DNA of 54,557 bases. It comes from Lunatimonas sp. (GTDB lineage Bacteria > Bacteroidota > Bacteroidia > Cytophagales > Cyclobacteriaceae). The DNA lies in the NCBI RefSeq assembly GCF_020832325.1, contig NZ_JAFIEU010000016.1, forward strand, positions 1-54,557. Direction: 5' to 3'. Made by a program: the position numbers and the translations under genes. Below are positions 34,676-43,861 of this stretch, in pieces. Position 1 is the stretch's first letter, and every line of letters begins with the position of its first letter. Below the pieces are notes generated by a model, which worked only from the letters and a program-made list of their open reading frames with translations, did not search any database and was not told the origin of the DNA.

Positions 34676-35752
34676 TTAATTTTTGAACAGATTTAGATAC
34701 TCTTTAACCATTATTTCCTTATTTAAATGTAATTCTGCTATTTCTCTGCTCTTTAAACCCATTCGCTTTAGGATCGCTCTATCAGTGTTTAGAAATTCTT
34801 TTATGGCGTTTGCAATTGATTTAGGATCATGAGCTTCGCATATGAATCCGTTCTCCTTCGTTACGAAGTACTTAGCATCGGATACGTCGGTCGAAATTAC
34901 TGGTTTTCCAAGTGCCATACCTTCACAAAGACTATTTGATAATCCCTCATAGAAACTGAATAGTCCGATAGCGTCAGCCTCTAACATCTTTTCCTTAATC
35001 GATTCAGTGCTTTCAAAAAAATGAAAAATGTTTTCTAGATTACTTTTTCTTATATTTTCTTTTGCTTTTTCAAAAGAGGTGTTTTGTTGCCTACCATACC
35101 AATGAATTTCGAGTTTTTGCAGATCGCTAAATTCTAGAAGACTTACAGCTGATATAAGTCCGTTTAAATTTTTATGGGCTTTATGGCGTGCTGCGATTAG
35201 CAACCTATATTTTGGGTTTAATGTTTCTTTCGTTTTTTCGGGAATCCAATACGATAAGTTATAACCATTATATATTACTTTGCATTTCCTTTCCCTTAAG
35301 AATGGGTTTACTTTCCTTACCATACCTATATTTGCCTTTGAGTTTGCTACTACATAATCGGCTAAACCATATAAATACTTTAAAGCTATCAACATTAATG
35401 ATTTATTTATTTGTGGCTTTGCATTTCTGTCAGCAACTATAAGTTTCCATTTCCGGGTTGGAAGACCTGATAAAATAGCAATTAAATTTGAAGTGTCCAA
35501 AAATGACAGTACTACGTCTGGGTTTTCACGTCTAATTCGTTCTCGTATCTTTAGAATCCGGACTAATGGGTTGCGATACACTTCCTTTATGACCTTGATT
35601 TTGTGTTTAAAAATAACATCTTGGTAGAAAATAATGTCGTGATATATTAATATCGATATTTCATGTTCGTGATTTAAAGAACTCGCTAATTCAATCATCT
35701 GCCGTTGAGCTCCACCACTCCCTAGACTATCGATAACACATAAAATTTTCAT
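34676..35752 (-). CDS. glycosyltransferase family 4
   Basis: A 358-aa GT-B enzyme. The N-terminal SLGSGGAQRQMIELASSL motif and the C-terminal FSFYEGLSNSLCEGMALGKPVISTDV segment with the catalytic-site glutamates are classical for GT4. The 3' partner acetyltransferase gene starts inside the same operon, and the stop/start overlap at 35749-35752 implies coupling. Confidence 0.93.
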   Translation of the reverse strand: MKILCVIDSLGSGGAQRQMIELASSLNHEHEISILIYHDIIFYQDVIFKHKIKVIKEVYRNPLVRILKIRERIRRENPDVVLSFLDTSNLIAILSGLPTRKWKLIVADRNAKPQINKSLMLIALKYLYGLADYVVANSKANIGMVRKVNPFLRERKCKVIYNGYNLSYWIPEKTKETLNPKYRLLIAARHKAHKNLNGLISAVSLLEFSDLQKLEIHWYGRQQNTSFEKAKENIRKSNLENIFHFFESTESIKEKMLEADAIGLFSFYEGLSNSLCEGMALGKPVISTDVSDAKYFVTKENGFICEAHDPKSIANAIKEFLNTDRAILKRMGLKSREIAELHLNKEIMVKEYLNLFKN

Positions 35753-36291
35753 TTTTTTGGATTTAATTCCCCTTTAATTATACCCTTTTCGTCGATATTT
35801 TCTAGTATTATTTTTTTCTTGTCTTTTTTTCCTTTTGTATTTATGTTCTTTTCTTTGGTTTTATTAAAATATTCTTCTGTTTTACATATATATCGAATTG
35901 GCGCGCCAGCGGCTACTGTATTTGATGGTATAGATTTCGTAACTACGCTTGAAGCACCAATAACGCAGTTATCACCGATTGTTACCCCAGGCAATATAGT
36001 AGTTTCGTTACCGATATAAACGTTGTTCCCGATCACGATTTTTCCAAAAATGTCAAAATTCTCGTTGTCTTTTCGAAATATCCAAACACCGCCATCGTGA
36101 TTTACAAATGTTACACCACGAGTTATGCTACAATTATTTCCAATTTTTATTAAATATGGTTCAGACCCAAATTTGTCCGTTGCGATTCTGCAATTAAACC
36201 CTATATCCACTCCTAATCTTCTGGCATAAAATACGGGATTTATTAGAAATATTAGTTTTCTAATTACCTTCTTAATTAATTTTATAATCAT
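35749..36291 (-). CDS. hexapeptide-repeat acetyltransferase
   Basis: A 180-aa left-handed beta-helix acyltransferase with hexapeptide turns and the CoA/His region (IGNNCSITRGVTFVNHDGG; VIGNNVYIGNETTILPGVTIGDNCVIGASSVVT). Relatives are serine, maltose and capsule O-acetyltransferases. The last 30 residues are a charged Lys-rich tail of no clear function. It probably acetylates a sugar of the polymer. Confidence 0.88.
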   Translation of the reverse strand: MIIKLIKKVIRKLIFLINPVFYARRLGVDIGFNCRIATDKFGSEPYLIKIGNNCSITRGVTFVNHDGGVWIFRKDNENFDIFGKIVIGNNVYIGNETTILPGVTIGDNCVIGASSVVTKSIPSNTVAAGAPIRYICKTEEYFNKTKEKNINTKGKKDKKKIILENIDEKGIIKGELNPKK

Positions 36292-36292
36292 C

Positions 36293-37510
36293 TTATTTTA
36301 TTGTTATAAGGTATTTTGATGCTAATATGTAACATAAAGATGTGTTAAATATTCTATTGTCTAGTAAATTATTGGTAGCAAACGAATACATAATAATATA
36401 AAGCGCTGACGAAAAGAGTAAGTATGAATAATCATATTTCTTCACTAAATAAAGTTTAATACTATAGAAAATAAGAATCCCAATTAAGTAAATATAGAAA
36501 AAGAGTGGGATTATTCCACTTTCACCCCATACAACTAAGAAGGTGTTATGACTTGCCTTATTTATTTCCGGCAAGCTTTTGAAATTTCCAAGCCCAATTC
36601 CAGTAATAATATGTTTTTCTATGTAATTCCAGCCGTGTGCAATTATTGTTGATCTACCAGTCGTTGTCTCGTCGTCTATTCTGCCATTTATTAAATCATA
36701 CAGACCTTCAATTCGTTTTTCTTGCCCCCTTGTTAAATTAGATCCTAAACTATTAAATTGGTAGGATAGGACGATAGTTGAAACTAGAACAAATATAAAT
36801 ACAGTTTTTTTATTTTGGTTGAAATTGATTGTTATGTATATCAGCGTTATTATTAGCATTGCTAGGATTGCACTTTTAGAGAAAGTTAAAATTGAAGCGT
36901 ACATTACTAATAGAGCTAATAATATGTATATATAACGTTTTAATCCTGTTGTTTTTTTGTTTGTCAATAGAAAAAACAAGAAAATCAAAGTTTGTACGCA
37001 CAAATTTCCCGCATCATTTGGATTTCCAAAGAAACCTGATTGACGGTAACCATATGATTCTGGATTGAATATATATCCAATTTCTAGTGCTCCTACAATT
37101 AATATAGCCAAAGCACTGATTGTTAATACTATAGTGTGGGCAGTTATTAAGTTATATAAGTCTATTTTTTTATATATATTTATATAATATATAGCGCCTG
37201 CAACACCAGCTATGTATATGATGGATATAGTTACATCTCTCATTTCTCCGATTGCCTTATCATTTTGGTAACCTAAGAATACTAAGCTTAGTGTTCCGAT
37301 TAGTAAGTAAAGAAAAAGAAAGATTATCCATTCTTTAGATATCGCTATCGATCTGGCGATTAAGTTTAATCTTATTAGTTTATTGTATATAAATGCCAAT
37401 AATAAAAGTATCAATGGTGATATTAATGCTGTAGCCCCTGTTAGAGCGTTTAATATCCCATTAAAGTTTAGTATTACTATTACTGATATTATAAGGAGGT
37501 ATATTCGCAT
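36293..37510 (-). CDS. O-antigen polymerase/ligase-like membrane protein (Wzy/WaaL family)
   Basis: A 405-aa polytopic protein with about ten to twelve hydrophobic segments and the large periplasmic loop of the Wzy_C/O-antigen-ligase family (TTGRSTIIAHGWNYIEKHIITGIGLGNF, then ASHNTFLVVWGESGII). In a Wzx/Wzy pathway it would polymerise repeat units in the periplasm; as a ligase it would join polymer to lipid A core. The locus context favours polymerase. Confidence 0.88.
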   Translation of the reverse strand: MRIYLLIISVIVILNFNGILNALTGATALISPLILLLLAFIYNKLIRLNLIARSIAISKEWIIFLFLYLLIGTLSLVFLGYQNDKAIGEMRDVTISIIYIAGVAGAIYYINIYKKIDLYNLITAHTIVLTISALAILIVGALEIGYIFNPESYGYRQSGFFGNPNDAGNLCVQTLIFLFFLLTNKKTTGLKRYIYILLALLVMYASILTFSKSAILAMLIITLIYITINFNQNKKTVFIFVLVSTIVLSYQFNSLGSNLTRGQEKRIEGLYDLINGRIDDETTTGRSTIIAHGWNYIEKHIITGIGLGNFKSLPEINKASHNTFLVVWGESGIIPLFFYIYLIGILIFYSIKLYLVKKYDYSYLLFSSALYIIMYSFATNNLLDNRIFNTSLCYILASKYLITIK

Positions 37511-37511
37511 G

Positions 37512-38690
37512 TTAAATACTTCGATATAATTTTTTAACCAATAAGAGAAATCCTTTGGATACTTTTTGTCGATCCACAGTGTACGGTATTGTATCGTAAA
37601 TTTCCCTGTATTTTTGGAGTTTTGTTTTGACGTTAAAATACTTATCGAAGAAATGTCTTGTATTTGTCGTTTCCAGATTTTTGACCAAATCTATTATATT
37701 TGATAGTTCCTCTGTTTCATTTATTTCTTCAATAATTGTTCGTTCAGAGAAATTGTAATGTAAAAAGGTTTCTATATTGTTTTCCGTTATTATTATTGGT
37801 ATACTTTGTGTTTTTGTAAATCCTAAAGTCGGTTTTCCATATTGCATTGATTCCATTGCTGTTCTTCCGGTTCCGATCACGATATCAAACTGATTTATCA
37901 GTTGTGATGCATTCGTCACATATTCCTTATCAGTTAGTAATATTGTATTTGCTTTTATATTTTTTATCGTTTCATATGTCTCTGGGGTTTCTATTGATCC
38001 AACTATATATAGTTTTGTTTTTATACCGGAGCTGTTTAATCTGTTTGTTAAGTTTATTGATGCTCTTATTACTTCTAAGTATTTCGTTGAAATTCTATTT
38101 ATTCGGAGGATATTTAATGTGTTTCTTGAGAGATCTAATTTTACTGGGGAGTTTTTTGTATCTACTTCATCTTTTATTCGGTTTGGTATTAGGTACAAAG
38201 GTGCTTTTCTTTTCTCTTTTTTTATAATATCCTCGTAATTTTCTTTGCTGAACAATATTGTTGGTACATCGAAATAGAATTCCAGATTTGGACCTCCACA
38301 TTTCGTATATAAGAGTTTCCATTTTTGCTTTATATTTATTAGTTTAATAACTTGTAAAGAGGTTAAGTCATAACAATGGATTATGTCTGGTTTTTTTTCT
38401 TTTAGGATGATGAATAGTTTACTAATAAAAGTAAGGGTTATATTCGTTTTTATAAAATTAAAGTTTTCGCTTTCTTTTAAAACTTCCGAATGTGCTTTTC
38501 CGAAATTAATTATAAAGGAATCATTGGAAATTATACCCGCTTGCTTAAATGAATCATAGTGTGTTTTTAAACTTCTGTAATGACCACCTAGACCCTGTTC
38601 TAACTGCGTAAATATTATAAAACCTACTTTTGTCGGTTTTTTTTCAATATTCAGTTGTCTATTTCTATTTCCAACACTTTCGACTCCCAT
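37512..38690 (-). CDS. putative glycosyltransferase
   Basis: A 392-aa protein with a GT-B-like layout: LEQGLGGHYRSLKTHYDSF near the N-terminus, a DIIHCYDL segment, LRINRISTKYLEVIRA and later DIVIGTGRTAMESMQYGKPTLGF, which resembles the sugar-binding region of GT4-like enzymes. The catalytic motif is weaker than in the neighbouring GT4 proteins. Its start overlaps the end of the beta-propeller gene by 40 bp, so the two are closely coupled. Strongly AT-rich. Confidence 0.75.
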   Translation of the reverse strand: MGVESVGNRNRQLNIEKKPTKVGFIIFTQLEQGLGGHYRSLKTHYDSFKQAGIISNDSFIINFGKAHSEVLKESENFNFIKTNITLTFISKLFIILKEKKPDIIHCYDLTSLQVIKLINIKQKWKLLYTKCGGPNLEFYFDVPTILFSKENYEDIIKKEKRKAPLYLIPNRIKDEVDTKNSPVKLDLSRNTLNILRINRISTKYLEVIRASINLTNRLNSSGIKTKLYIVGSIETPETYETIKNIKANTILLTDKEYVTNASQLINQFDIVIGTGRTAMESMQYGKPTLGFTKTQSIPIIITENNIETFLHYNFSERTIIEEINETEELSNIIDLVKNLETTNTRHFFDKYFNVKTKLQKYREIYDTIPYTVDRQKVSKGFLLLVKKLYRSI

Positions 38691-39862
38691 GTTGCTGTTA
38701 AAATTTTTGATTTTTCTGTGATCAATGGAATCCCCAAGGCTTTTCCGTATGTAATTGTTACAGGACTTGTTTGCTTGTTTAATTGTATTAGATTTAATCG
38801 TCCTGTATTGAATGACAATTTAGAATTTATAATGATATTTCCAGATTCATCTATAGAAGAGTTTGTCCATAATCCTAGATGTTTACTACCTATTTTCCAT
38901 TCCTGCAATATTTTCCCCGTTATTTTAGAGATTTTTTTAAGTTCTCCGTTTAAGCATGGGATAACTATAAAATCTTCCTTCGGAATTGTTGCTGAGCCTC
39001 TTATACCAGTATTTAAATGTTTTTTCCATAAAAGATTTCCTTCTAGGTCAAATTTGTATATAATTGATTTTTTGTTTCCTATGCTCGTTGAACAATATAT
39101 CTCCTTTTTCTCAGGATCGATTGCGGGAGTTGCCCATGAATTAAAAAATCTTTTAAGAGGCCTCTCCCAAATTTTTTCTCCTTTTTTGTTTATTGCCATC
39201 AATTTATTAGTTTGGGACAGTGCTATAATCACCTCTTGGTCTTTATGAGTTGTAATGGCTACGCTACTTAATGCTTGGTGAAAATGTTTACTTGTTTTTC
39301 TTTTCCAAATTAACTTTCCTGTCTTATATTCCAGGGAAACGATTCCTAATCCATATAGATTGACTATTATATTGTTGTTTTCTAGGTAGTTTGGTGAACA
39401 CCAAGCTGTTATCCTTTTAGTGTTTAAAGATTTTGCGTGATAGTCATATATAAGGTAACTTGTTAAAAATGAAAAAATTCTGCTTATTCGATTTGTTTTC
39501 ATTAGTTCGCGATATCCTTCAAAGACCCATATTAATTCTCCCGTTAAAGAGAGACAGATTACATCGAGGTTATTGCAACAAAAGTAAAGGTTGTTGTCGA
39601 GTAATAGAGGACTCGAGTATACTTTATTTGCTGTTTGAAATTGCCAGCGTATTTTTCCATTATTATTGAGTGAATATATGCATCCGTTGTGACATCCAAA
39701 ATAGATGTTTCCCTCCTTATCAATTACCGGAGTAGATTCTGGGCCACTGTTTGGGAATTGTGGTAGCTTTTTTTCCCAGGTTACCTTTAGATTATTTCCT
39801 TCTGGTAGAGTATATATCTGTCGACCAGTTCTCTCTCGATCGAAAAGAAAAATTTTACTCAT
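38651..39862 (-). CDS. PQQ-like beta-propeller protein without signal peptide
   Basis: A 403-aa protein made of PQQ/quinoprotein-type blades, each with the pattern G-x-I/L-x-W-x-F/K (for example NGKIRWQFQT, TGELIWVFEG, TGKLIWKRKT, KGEKIWERPL, EGNLLWKKHL, TGKILQEWKI). No signal peptide or membrane segment is visible (starts MSKIFLFDRERTGRQIY), so it should be cytoplasmic, which is unusual for this fold in bacteria. It sits between the flippase gene (1-bp overlap) and a glycosyltransferase gene (40-bp overlap). Role unknown; a scaffold or regulator of assembly is possible. Confidence 0.85.
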   Translation of the reverse strand: MSKIFLFDRERTGRQIYTLPEGNNLKVTWEKKLPQFPNSGPESTPVIDKEGNIYFGCHNGCIYSLNNNGKIRWQFQTANKVYSSPLLLDNNLYFCCNNLDVICLSLTGELIWVFEGYRELMKTNRISRIFSFLTSYLIYDYHAKSLNTKRITAWCSPNYLENNNIIVNLYGLGIVSLEYKTGKLIWKRKTSKHFHQALSSVAITTHKDQEVIIALSQTNKLMAINKKGEKIWERPLKRFFNSWATPAIDPEKKEIYCSTSIGNKKSIIYKFDLEGNLLWKKHLNTGIRGSATIPKEDFIVIPCLNGELKKISKITGKILQEWKIGSKHLGLWTNSSIDESGNIIINSKLSFNTGRLNLIQLNKQTSPVTITYGKALGIPLITEKSKILTATWESKVLEIEIDN

Positions 39863-41148
39863 TAGTTTTTCCTTAATAACTTTATTATTGGTGCTATATC
39901 TGTTGATTGATAAGCTAGTAATTGCTTGATTGGTATTTTTGTTTCTAAGCTGTATAATACAAGGAATAAGATTCCACCAATTGAATAGCTTATAGTAGAC
40001 GATATAGCTGCTCCATATGCTCCATATTTAGGAATCAAATATATATTTAGAAAAAGATTTACAAATAAAGAAGGGATCATTGCATATAATGCGATCCATG
40101 GCTTTCCCTTGCCAGCTAGGTCTACATACATCACTTTATATACGGTGAGAATTAGAACTCCAGGGATAAGGATTCGTAATACTGGTGTACTTTCGTTGAA
40201 AGCTTCTCCAAACATTCCGATAATTAAAAATTCTGAGAATATTATTAGAAAGATTGAAGCTAGTCCTATCGCAGCAAAAGAAACTCTGAGTAATTGTGCA
40301 ACTTTGTAAGAAAATTGATCATTATCCTTTGAAACTGCACTTCTCGCGAATACCAAAGTACTAAATAGCATTGGTATTTGCCACAAATATTGGGTGATAC
40401 CTGCGCCTTTCGAGTATATTCCAAGTTCGTATGGCGTGCTTAATTTGTCTAAAAGAATAGTATCTAATTTATAATTTAGATTAATTACTAATAATGATAG
40501 GGCATATATGGAACCAAGTGAGAGCATTGATTTGATAATTTTCCAATCAAAGCTAACTGAGAATGCTTCTAGAAACTTGTTTTTTAGTAGAATAATTACA
40601 AACATAAAAATTGGACCACCAACCAATGCCATTAAAGCACCTGATATACCTAAATTTAACGCAATTAGAAGAATCGTGCTTGCAATAAAGACTAGAAGCC
40701 CAGGAATCCAGTTTATTTTATTGAAAGTCGATATATCGTTTTTTCCCAGAAATATACCAGAATTGTACGTATTAAAAAGGGTAAATGGTATTGGAAATAA
40801 AGCCATTAATACCCATGTTAGATTTTCTCCTGATGAGCTTAAATATCTAATTAGAAGAAAGCAAATTGTTAGTGATACTACAGTTGTTAAAAACCATATT
40901 TGAGTAATGGCCGTTTTTATTTTTTCCTCGCTGTAAATTTCCTTCCCCAAAAAATAGGTCGTAGACTGTCTAATCCCAAGAGATCCTATACTCATAAATA
41001 AGGAAGGATATACTGCGAGTGCTGCTATAGTGCCATTGCCCTCTGGCCCAAGGTACCTGGCAGTGACTATTGATGTTCCAATACCCGAGAGTATTACTAT
41101 TACCTTTGAAGCGCCAACTGCAAATAAGTCTTTTATGAAAGAGGCCAC
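39862..41148 (-). CDS. oligosaccharide flippase (Wzx, PST/MATE-like)
   Basis: A 428-aa inner-membrane protein with about twelve to fourteen hydrophobic segments and the family's N-terminal pattern (ASFIKDLFAVGASKVIVILSGIGTSIVTARYLGPEGNG). It would flip lipid-linked repeat units to the periplasm for the polymerase encoded three genes downstream. First gene of the AT-rich block, 1 bp behind the MurA-like gene. Confidence 0.93.
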   Translation of the reverse strand: MASFIKDLFAVGASKVIVILSGIGTSIVTARYLGPEGNGTIAALAVYPSLFMSIGSLGIRQSTTYFLGKEIYSEEKIKTAITQIWFLTTVVSLTICFLLIRYLSSSGENLTWVLMALFPIPFTLFNTYNSGIFLGKNDISTFNKINWIPGLLVFIASTILLIALNLGISGALMALVGGPIFMFVIILLKNKFLEAFSVSFDWKIIKSMLSLGSIYALSLLVINLNYKLDTILLDKLSTPYELGIYSKGAGITQYLWQIPMLFSTLVFARSAVSKDNDQFSYKVAQLLRVSFAAIGLASIFLIIFSEFLIIGMFGEAFNESTPVLRILIPGVLILTVYKVMYVDLAGKGKPWIALYAMIPSLFVNLFLNIYLIPKYGAYGAAISSTISYSIGGILFLVLYSLETKIPIKQLLAYQSTDIAPIIKLLRKN

Positions 41149-41149
41149 G

Positions 41150-42442
41150 TTATTCTTGTATTAGGTTCAATTTTATACCTAGAGCAGCTAGTTTTTCCTG
41201 TAGTTTGTTGTAGCCTCTTAATGCCATTTCAGCGTTGTTTACTGTGGAGTCGCCCTGTCCCAACAAGGCAGCCATCAATAGAGCCATGCTTCCTCTTAAG
41301 TCGGTAGATGTAGCTGTGCTGGCGTTGGGGCTTATGTTGTGTTTTCCTCTAGTGGTGATAGCACCTTTTTCCCAAGATAATTGTCCAGGATAAAATCGGT
41401 TCAACTCTTCGCAGTATTTAATTCTTTCGGGATAACGGTAATCAAAGATTCGGCTTATTCCATCTGCGTGAAGGCCTAACAGTACGTAAAATGGCTGCAT
41501 ATCTGAGATAATACCTGGGTGGGTTCCAGTAGCTAGTTCAAAAGGTTGGATTATTCCGTTTTGAAGGCAGTCGGGGGTAATATGTATACTTCGGGTATTT
41601 CGGTAATAATCGATTCCTGCTTCATGCAAATGTATCAAGGGTATTTCCATCGCTGTAAAAGGTACATCTTCGATAGTGATATCTCCACCACTTAAAATTC
41701 CGTACACGAGCCAGGTCAGCGCTTCGATTCGATCGGGCATAACTTGAAAAAGGGAGCCTTGAAGGAAGGACTTTCCGGTTACTTCGATAAAGCTGTTACC
41801 TACCACCTTGATTTTCGATCCCAGTGTACGAAGAAAATCGATCAAGTTCTGTACTTCAGGGGAAATGTAAGCGTTTTTGATGTAAGTCGTTCCGGCGATC
41901 GTAGAAGCACAGATCAGTGCGCTTTCCGTACCTCCGATGGTGGTGATGGGGAAATCAATCTCTCCGGCTTTGAATCCATTTGGAGCCGTTACCTGAATGT
42001 AGTTTTCCTTTTCTTCTACCTTTGCGCCCAGGTTTTCCCAAACCATGATATGTAAATCGTATCCCCTGTTGCCTATTTTACAGCCGCCGGGATAGGGGAT
42101 TCGAGCTATCCCGTTTCGTTTGATAAGTCCGGGCACCAATAGATAGGTGGTTCGGATGGGGTAATTATAATCGTCCAGCTCTACGTCGATTAAATTGCCA
42201 GATTCGATTTCAACAATTTCCTTTTCTCTGTCGACGTTAACCAAGCCACCGCATTTTCGGATAAAATCGAATTTATAGTTGGCGTCTACCAGTTCAGTTG
42301 GGAAGTTTTCCAGTACTACTTTTTCGTCGGCAACGAGGGAAGCAGCTAACAACCGGGTAGCTGAATTTTTCGCACCACTTACGGTTACTTTTCCTTTGGG
42401 GACTTGACCTCCGGAAATCTTTGCTGTTATATTCGATTTCAT
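41150..42442 (-). CDS. MurA-like UDP-GlcNAc enolpyruvyl transferase (paralogue in glycan locus)
   Basis: A 430-aa EPSP-synthase-fold protein with all main MurA active-site residues in place: Lys25 (SGAKNSA), Cys121 (YPGGCKIG), Asp314 (GIISDMQPFY) and Arg383 (DLRGSMAL). The surrounding motifs deviate from housekeeping MurA, for example KIGNRGYDLHIMVWENLGA where GARPVDLH is usual and GGTESALICAS where GATENLMMAA is usual. It would add enolpyruvate to UDP-GlcNAc or a related sugar. Position within a polysaccharide operon suggests a carboxyethyl- or pyruvyl-modified sugar in the polymer (inference). Confidence 0.88.
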   Translation of the reverse strand: MKSNITAKISGGQVPKGKVTVSGAKNSATRLLAASLVADEKVVLENFPTELVDANYKFDFIRKCGGLVNVDREKEIVEIESGNLIDVELDDYNYPIRTTYLLVPGLIKRNGIARIPYPGGCKIGNRGYDLHIMVWENLGAKVEEKENYIQVTAPNGFKAGEIDFPITTIGGTESALICASTIAGTTYIKNAYISPEVQNLIDFLRTLGSKIKVVGNSFIEVTGKSFLQGSLFQVMPDRIEALTWLVYGILSGGDITIEDVPFTAMEIPLIHLHEAGIDYYRNTRSIHITPDCLQNGIIQPFELATGTHPGIISDMQPFYVLLGLHADGISRIFDYRYPERIKYCEELNRFYPGQLSWEKGAITTRGKHNISPNASTATSTDLRGSMALLMAALLGQGDSTVNNAEMALRGYNKLQEKLAALGIKLNLIQE

Positions 42443-42595
42443 ATTTAGTAAAAATTATAGAAATGTTGCTGTTTTGTCTAGAAATGAGAAATACCTACCC
42501 GAATGGCAGCTATAGCGGTTTCTTGTGTTATTTATTTAATCTAAAGAATTCACGCTAATTTTTTATTCTGTAGCAACCCATGTAAGTAGCCTTTT

Positions 42596-42662
42596 GAATG
42601 GGTAATTCAAAAGAGGGGATGTTAGTCAATGAATCTCAGATCTTGGGCATAATTACCCATTC
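42596..42662. repeat. 12-bp perfect inverted repeat between epimerase and murA-like gene
   Basis: GAATGGGTAATT (42596-42607) and AATTACCCATTC (42651-42662) are exact complements separated by 43 bp. A T-run follows on the plus strand, not in the direction of the operon. It could be a regulatory stem-loop in the mRNA upstream of the murA-like gene or the ends of a tiny mobile element. Confidence 0.5.
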
Positions 42663-42674
42663 CTTTTTAATGTG

Positions 42675-43724
42675 CTAAGACCTGACATCATTTTTTTGTA
42701 GTATTGTTAGGTTCAGCCGGTAGTATTCATTATACCAGTCTATAAACTGGTTGATTCCTCTCTGGATTCCGATGGCGGGTTTGTAATGGAAATCCTTTTC
42801 CAATCCGGCAGTGTCCGCCCAGGTTCTTTCCACATCCCCTGGCTGCATCGGTAGCATTTCTTTGTTCGCCTTTTTTTTAAGGGATGCTTCAATCGCTTCG
42901 ATAAAGTCCAGCAGTTTGACCGGATTTCCGTTTCCAATATTGTAAATGGAGCAATTTTGGGGAGCCTCCTTTTCCAAAATTGCCACTACTCCGTTAACAA
43001 TATCGTCTATGTAGGTGAAATCCCTGGAAAGATTGCCGTTGTTAAAAACCTTGATTGGTTGGTCGTTTAGTATGGCGTCTGTAAACAAGAACATGGCCAT
43101 ATCCGGCCTGCCCCAAGGGCCATAGACCGTAAAGAAGCGTAAGCCTATCGTCTGAATGCCATACAGATGGCTATAGGTATGGGCCATCAGTTCGTTACTT
43201 TTTTTGGTAGCCGCATACAGGCTAATCGGGTTGTCCACCCTATCGTCTGTTGAGAAGGGTACCTTATCATTCAAGCCATATACACTGGAGCTACTGGCAT
43301 ACACCAACTTTTTGATCCCGGCATGGCGTACGCATTCCAGCAGGTTGGCAAAGCCCGTGATATTGCTGTCGATATATGCCATGGGGTTTTCCAAGCTATA
43401 CCTTACCCCCGCCTGTGCTGCGAGGTTACAGACCTTGTCAAATGTATGGGTGTGAAAAAGCTCCGGCAAAGCCTCTCGGTCTTCCAGATTTAGCTTGATA
43501 AATTGAAAGCGATCGCCGTATTTTTCCCCGACAACGATCTGGTTGTAGGGTAGTTGGTCATCAGCCCTAATGCCCAATTCGGCAAGACGGCCGTATTTCA
43601 GGTTAACATCGTAGTAATCATTGATATTGTCCAAGCCAAGGACTTCGTAGCCCAACGCGAGCAGTTGCTTGCAAAGGTGGAAGCCTATAAAGCCAGCGGC
43701 GCCGGTGACGAGTATTTTGGTCAT
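42675..43724 (-). CDS. UDP-glucuronate 4-epimerase-like (CapI type)
   Basis: A 349-aa extended SDR with NAD-binding GAAGFIGFH (residues 8-16), the catalytic SSSSVYG region, YAATKKSNEL (Tyr-x-x-x-Lys) and the substrate loop GLRFFTVYGPWGRPDMA seen in CapI/UDP-GlcA 4-epimerases. The ENPMAYIDSNITGFANLLE segment is also typical. It would provide UDP-galacturonate. It has a repeat cluster immediately upstream and a gap of 230 bp to the murA-like gene. Confidence 0.92.
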   Translation of the reverse strand: MTKILVTGAAGFIGFHLCKQLLALGYEVLGLDNINDYYDVNLKYGRLAELGIRADDQLPYNQIVVGEKYGDRFQFIKLNLEDREALPELFHTHTFDKVCNLAAQAGVRYSLENPMAYIDSNITGFANLLECVRHAGIKKLVYASSSSVYGLNDKVPFSTDDRVDNPISLYAATKKSNELMAHTYSHLYGIQTIGLRFFTVYGPWGRPDMAMFLFTDAILNDQPIKVFNNGNLSRDFTYIDDIVNGVVAILEKEAPQNCSIYNIGNGNPVKLLDFIEAIEASLKKKANKEMLPMQPGDVERTWADTAGLEKDFHYKPAIGIQRGINQFIDWYNEYYRLNLTILQKNDVRS

Positions 43725-43737
43725 GTCTTTTGTGATT

Positions 43738-43861
43738 TGTTAGGGTGTCGAATCGTTGAACTGTCGAATCGTGGGACTGTCGAACTGTCGAATCGTCGAA
43801 TCGTGGGATCGGGGGAAAATCGAATCTCATTTCTCATATCTACCACCTCATATCTCATCAG
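43738..43861. repeat. GTCGAATC-type short-repeat array
   Basis: About nine degenerate words (GTCGAATCG, GTTGAACTG, GTGGGACTG, GTCGAACTG) directly upstream of the CapI-type gene, then TATCTACCACCTCATATCTCATC-like filler up to the long direct repeat. Confidence 0.7.
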
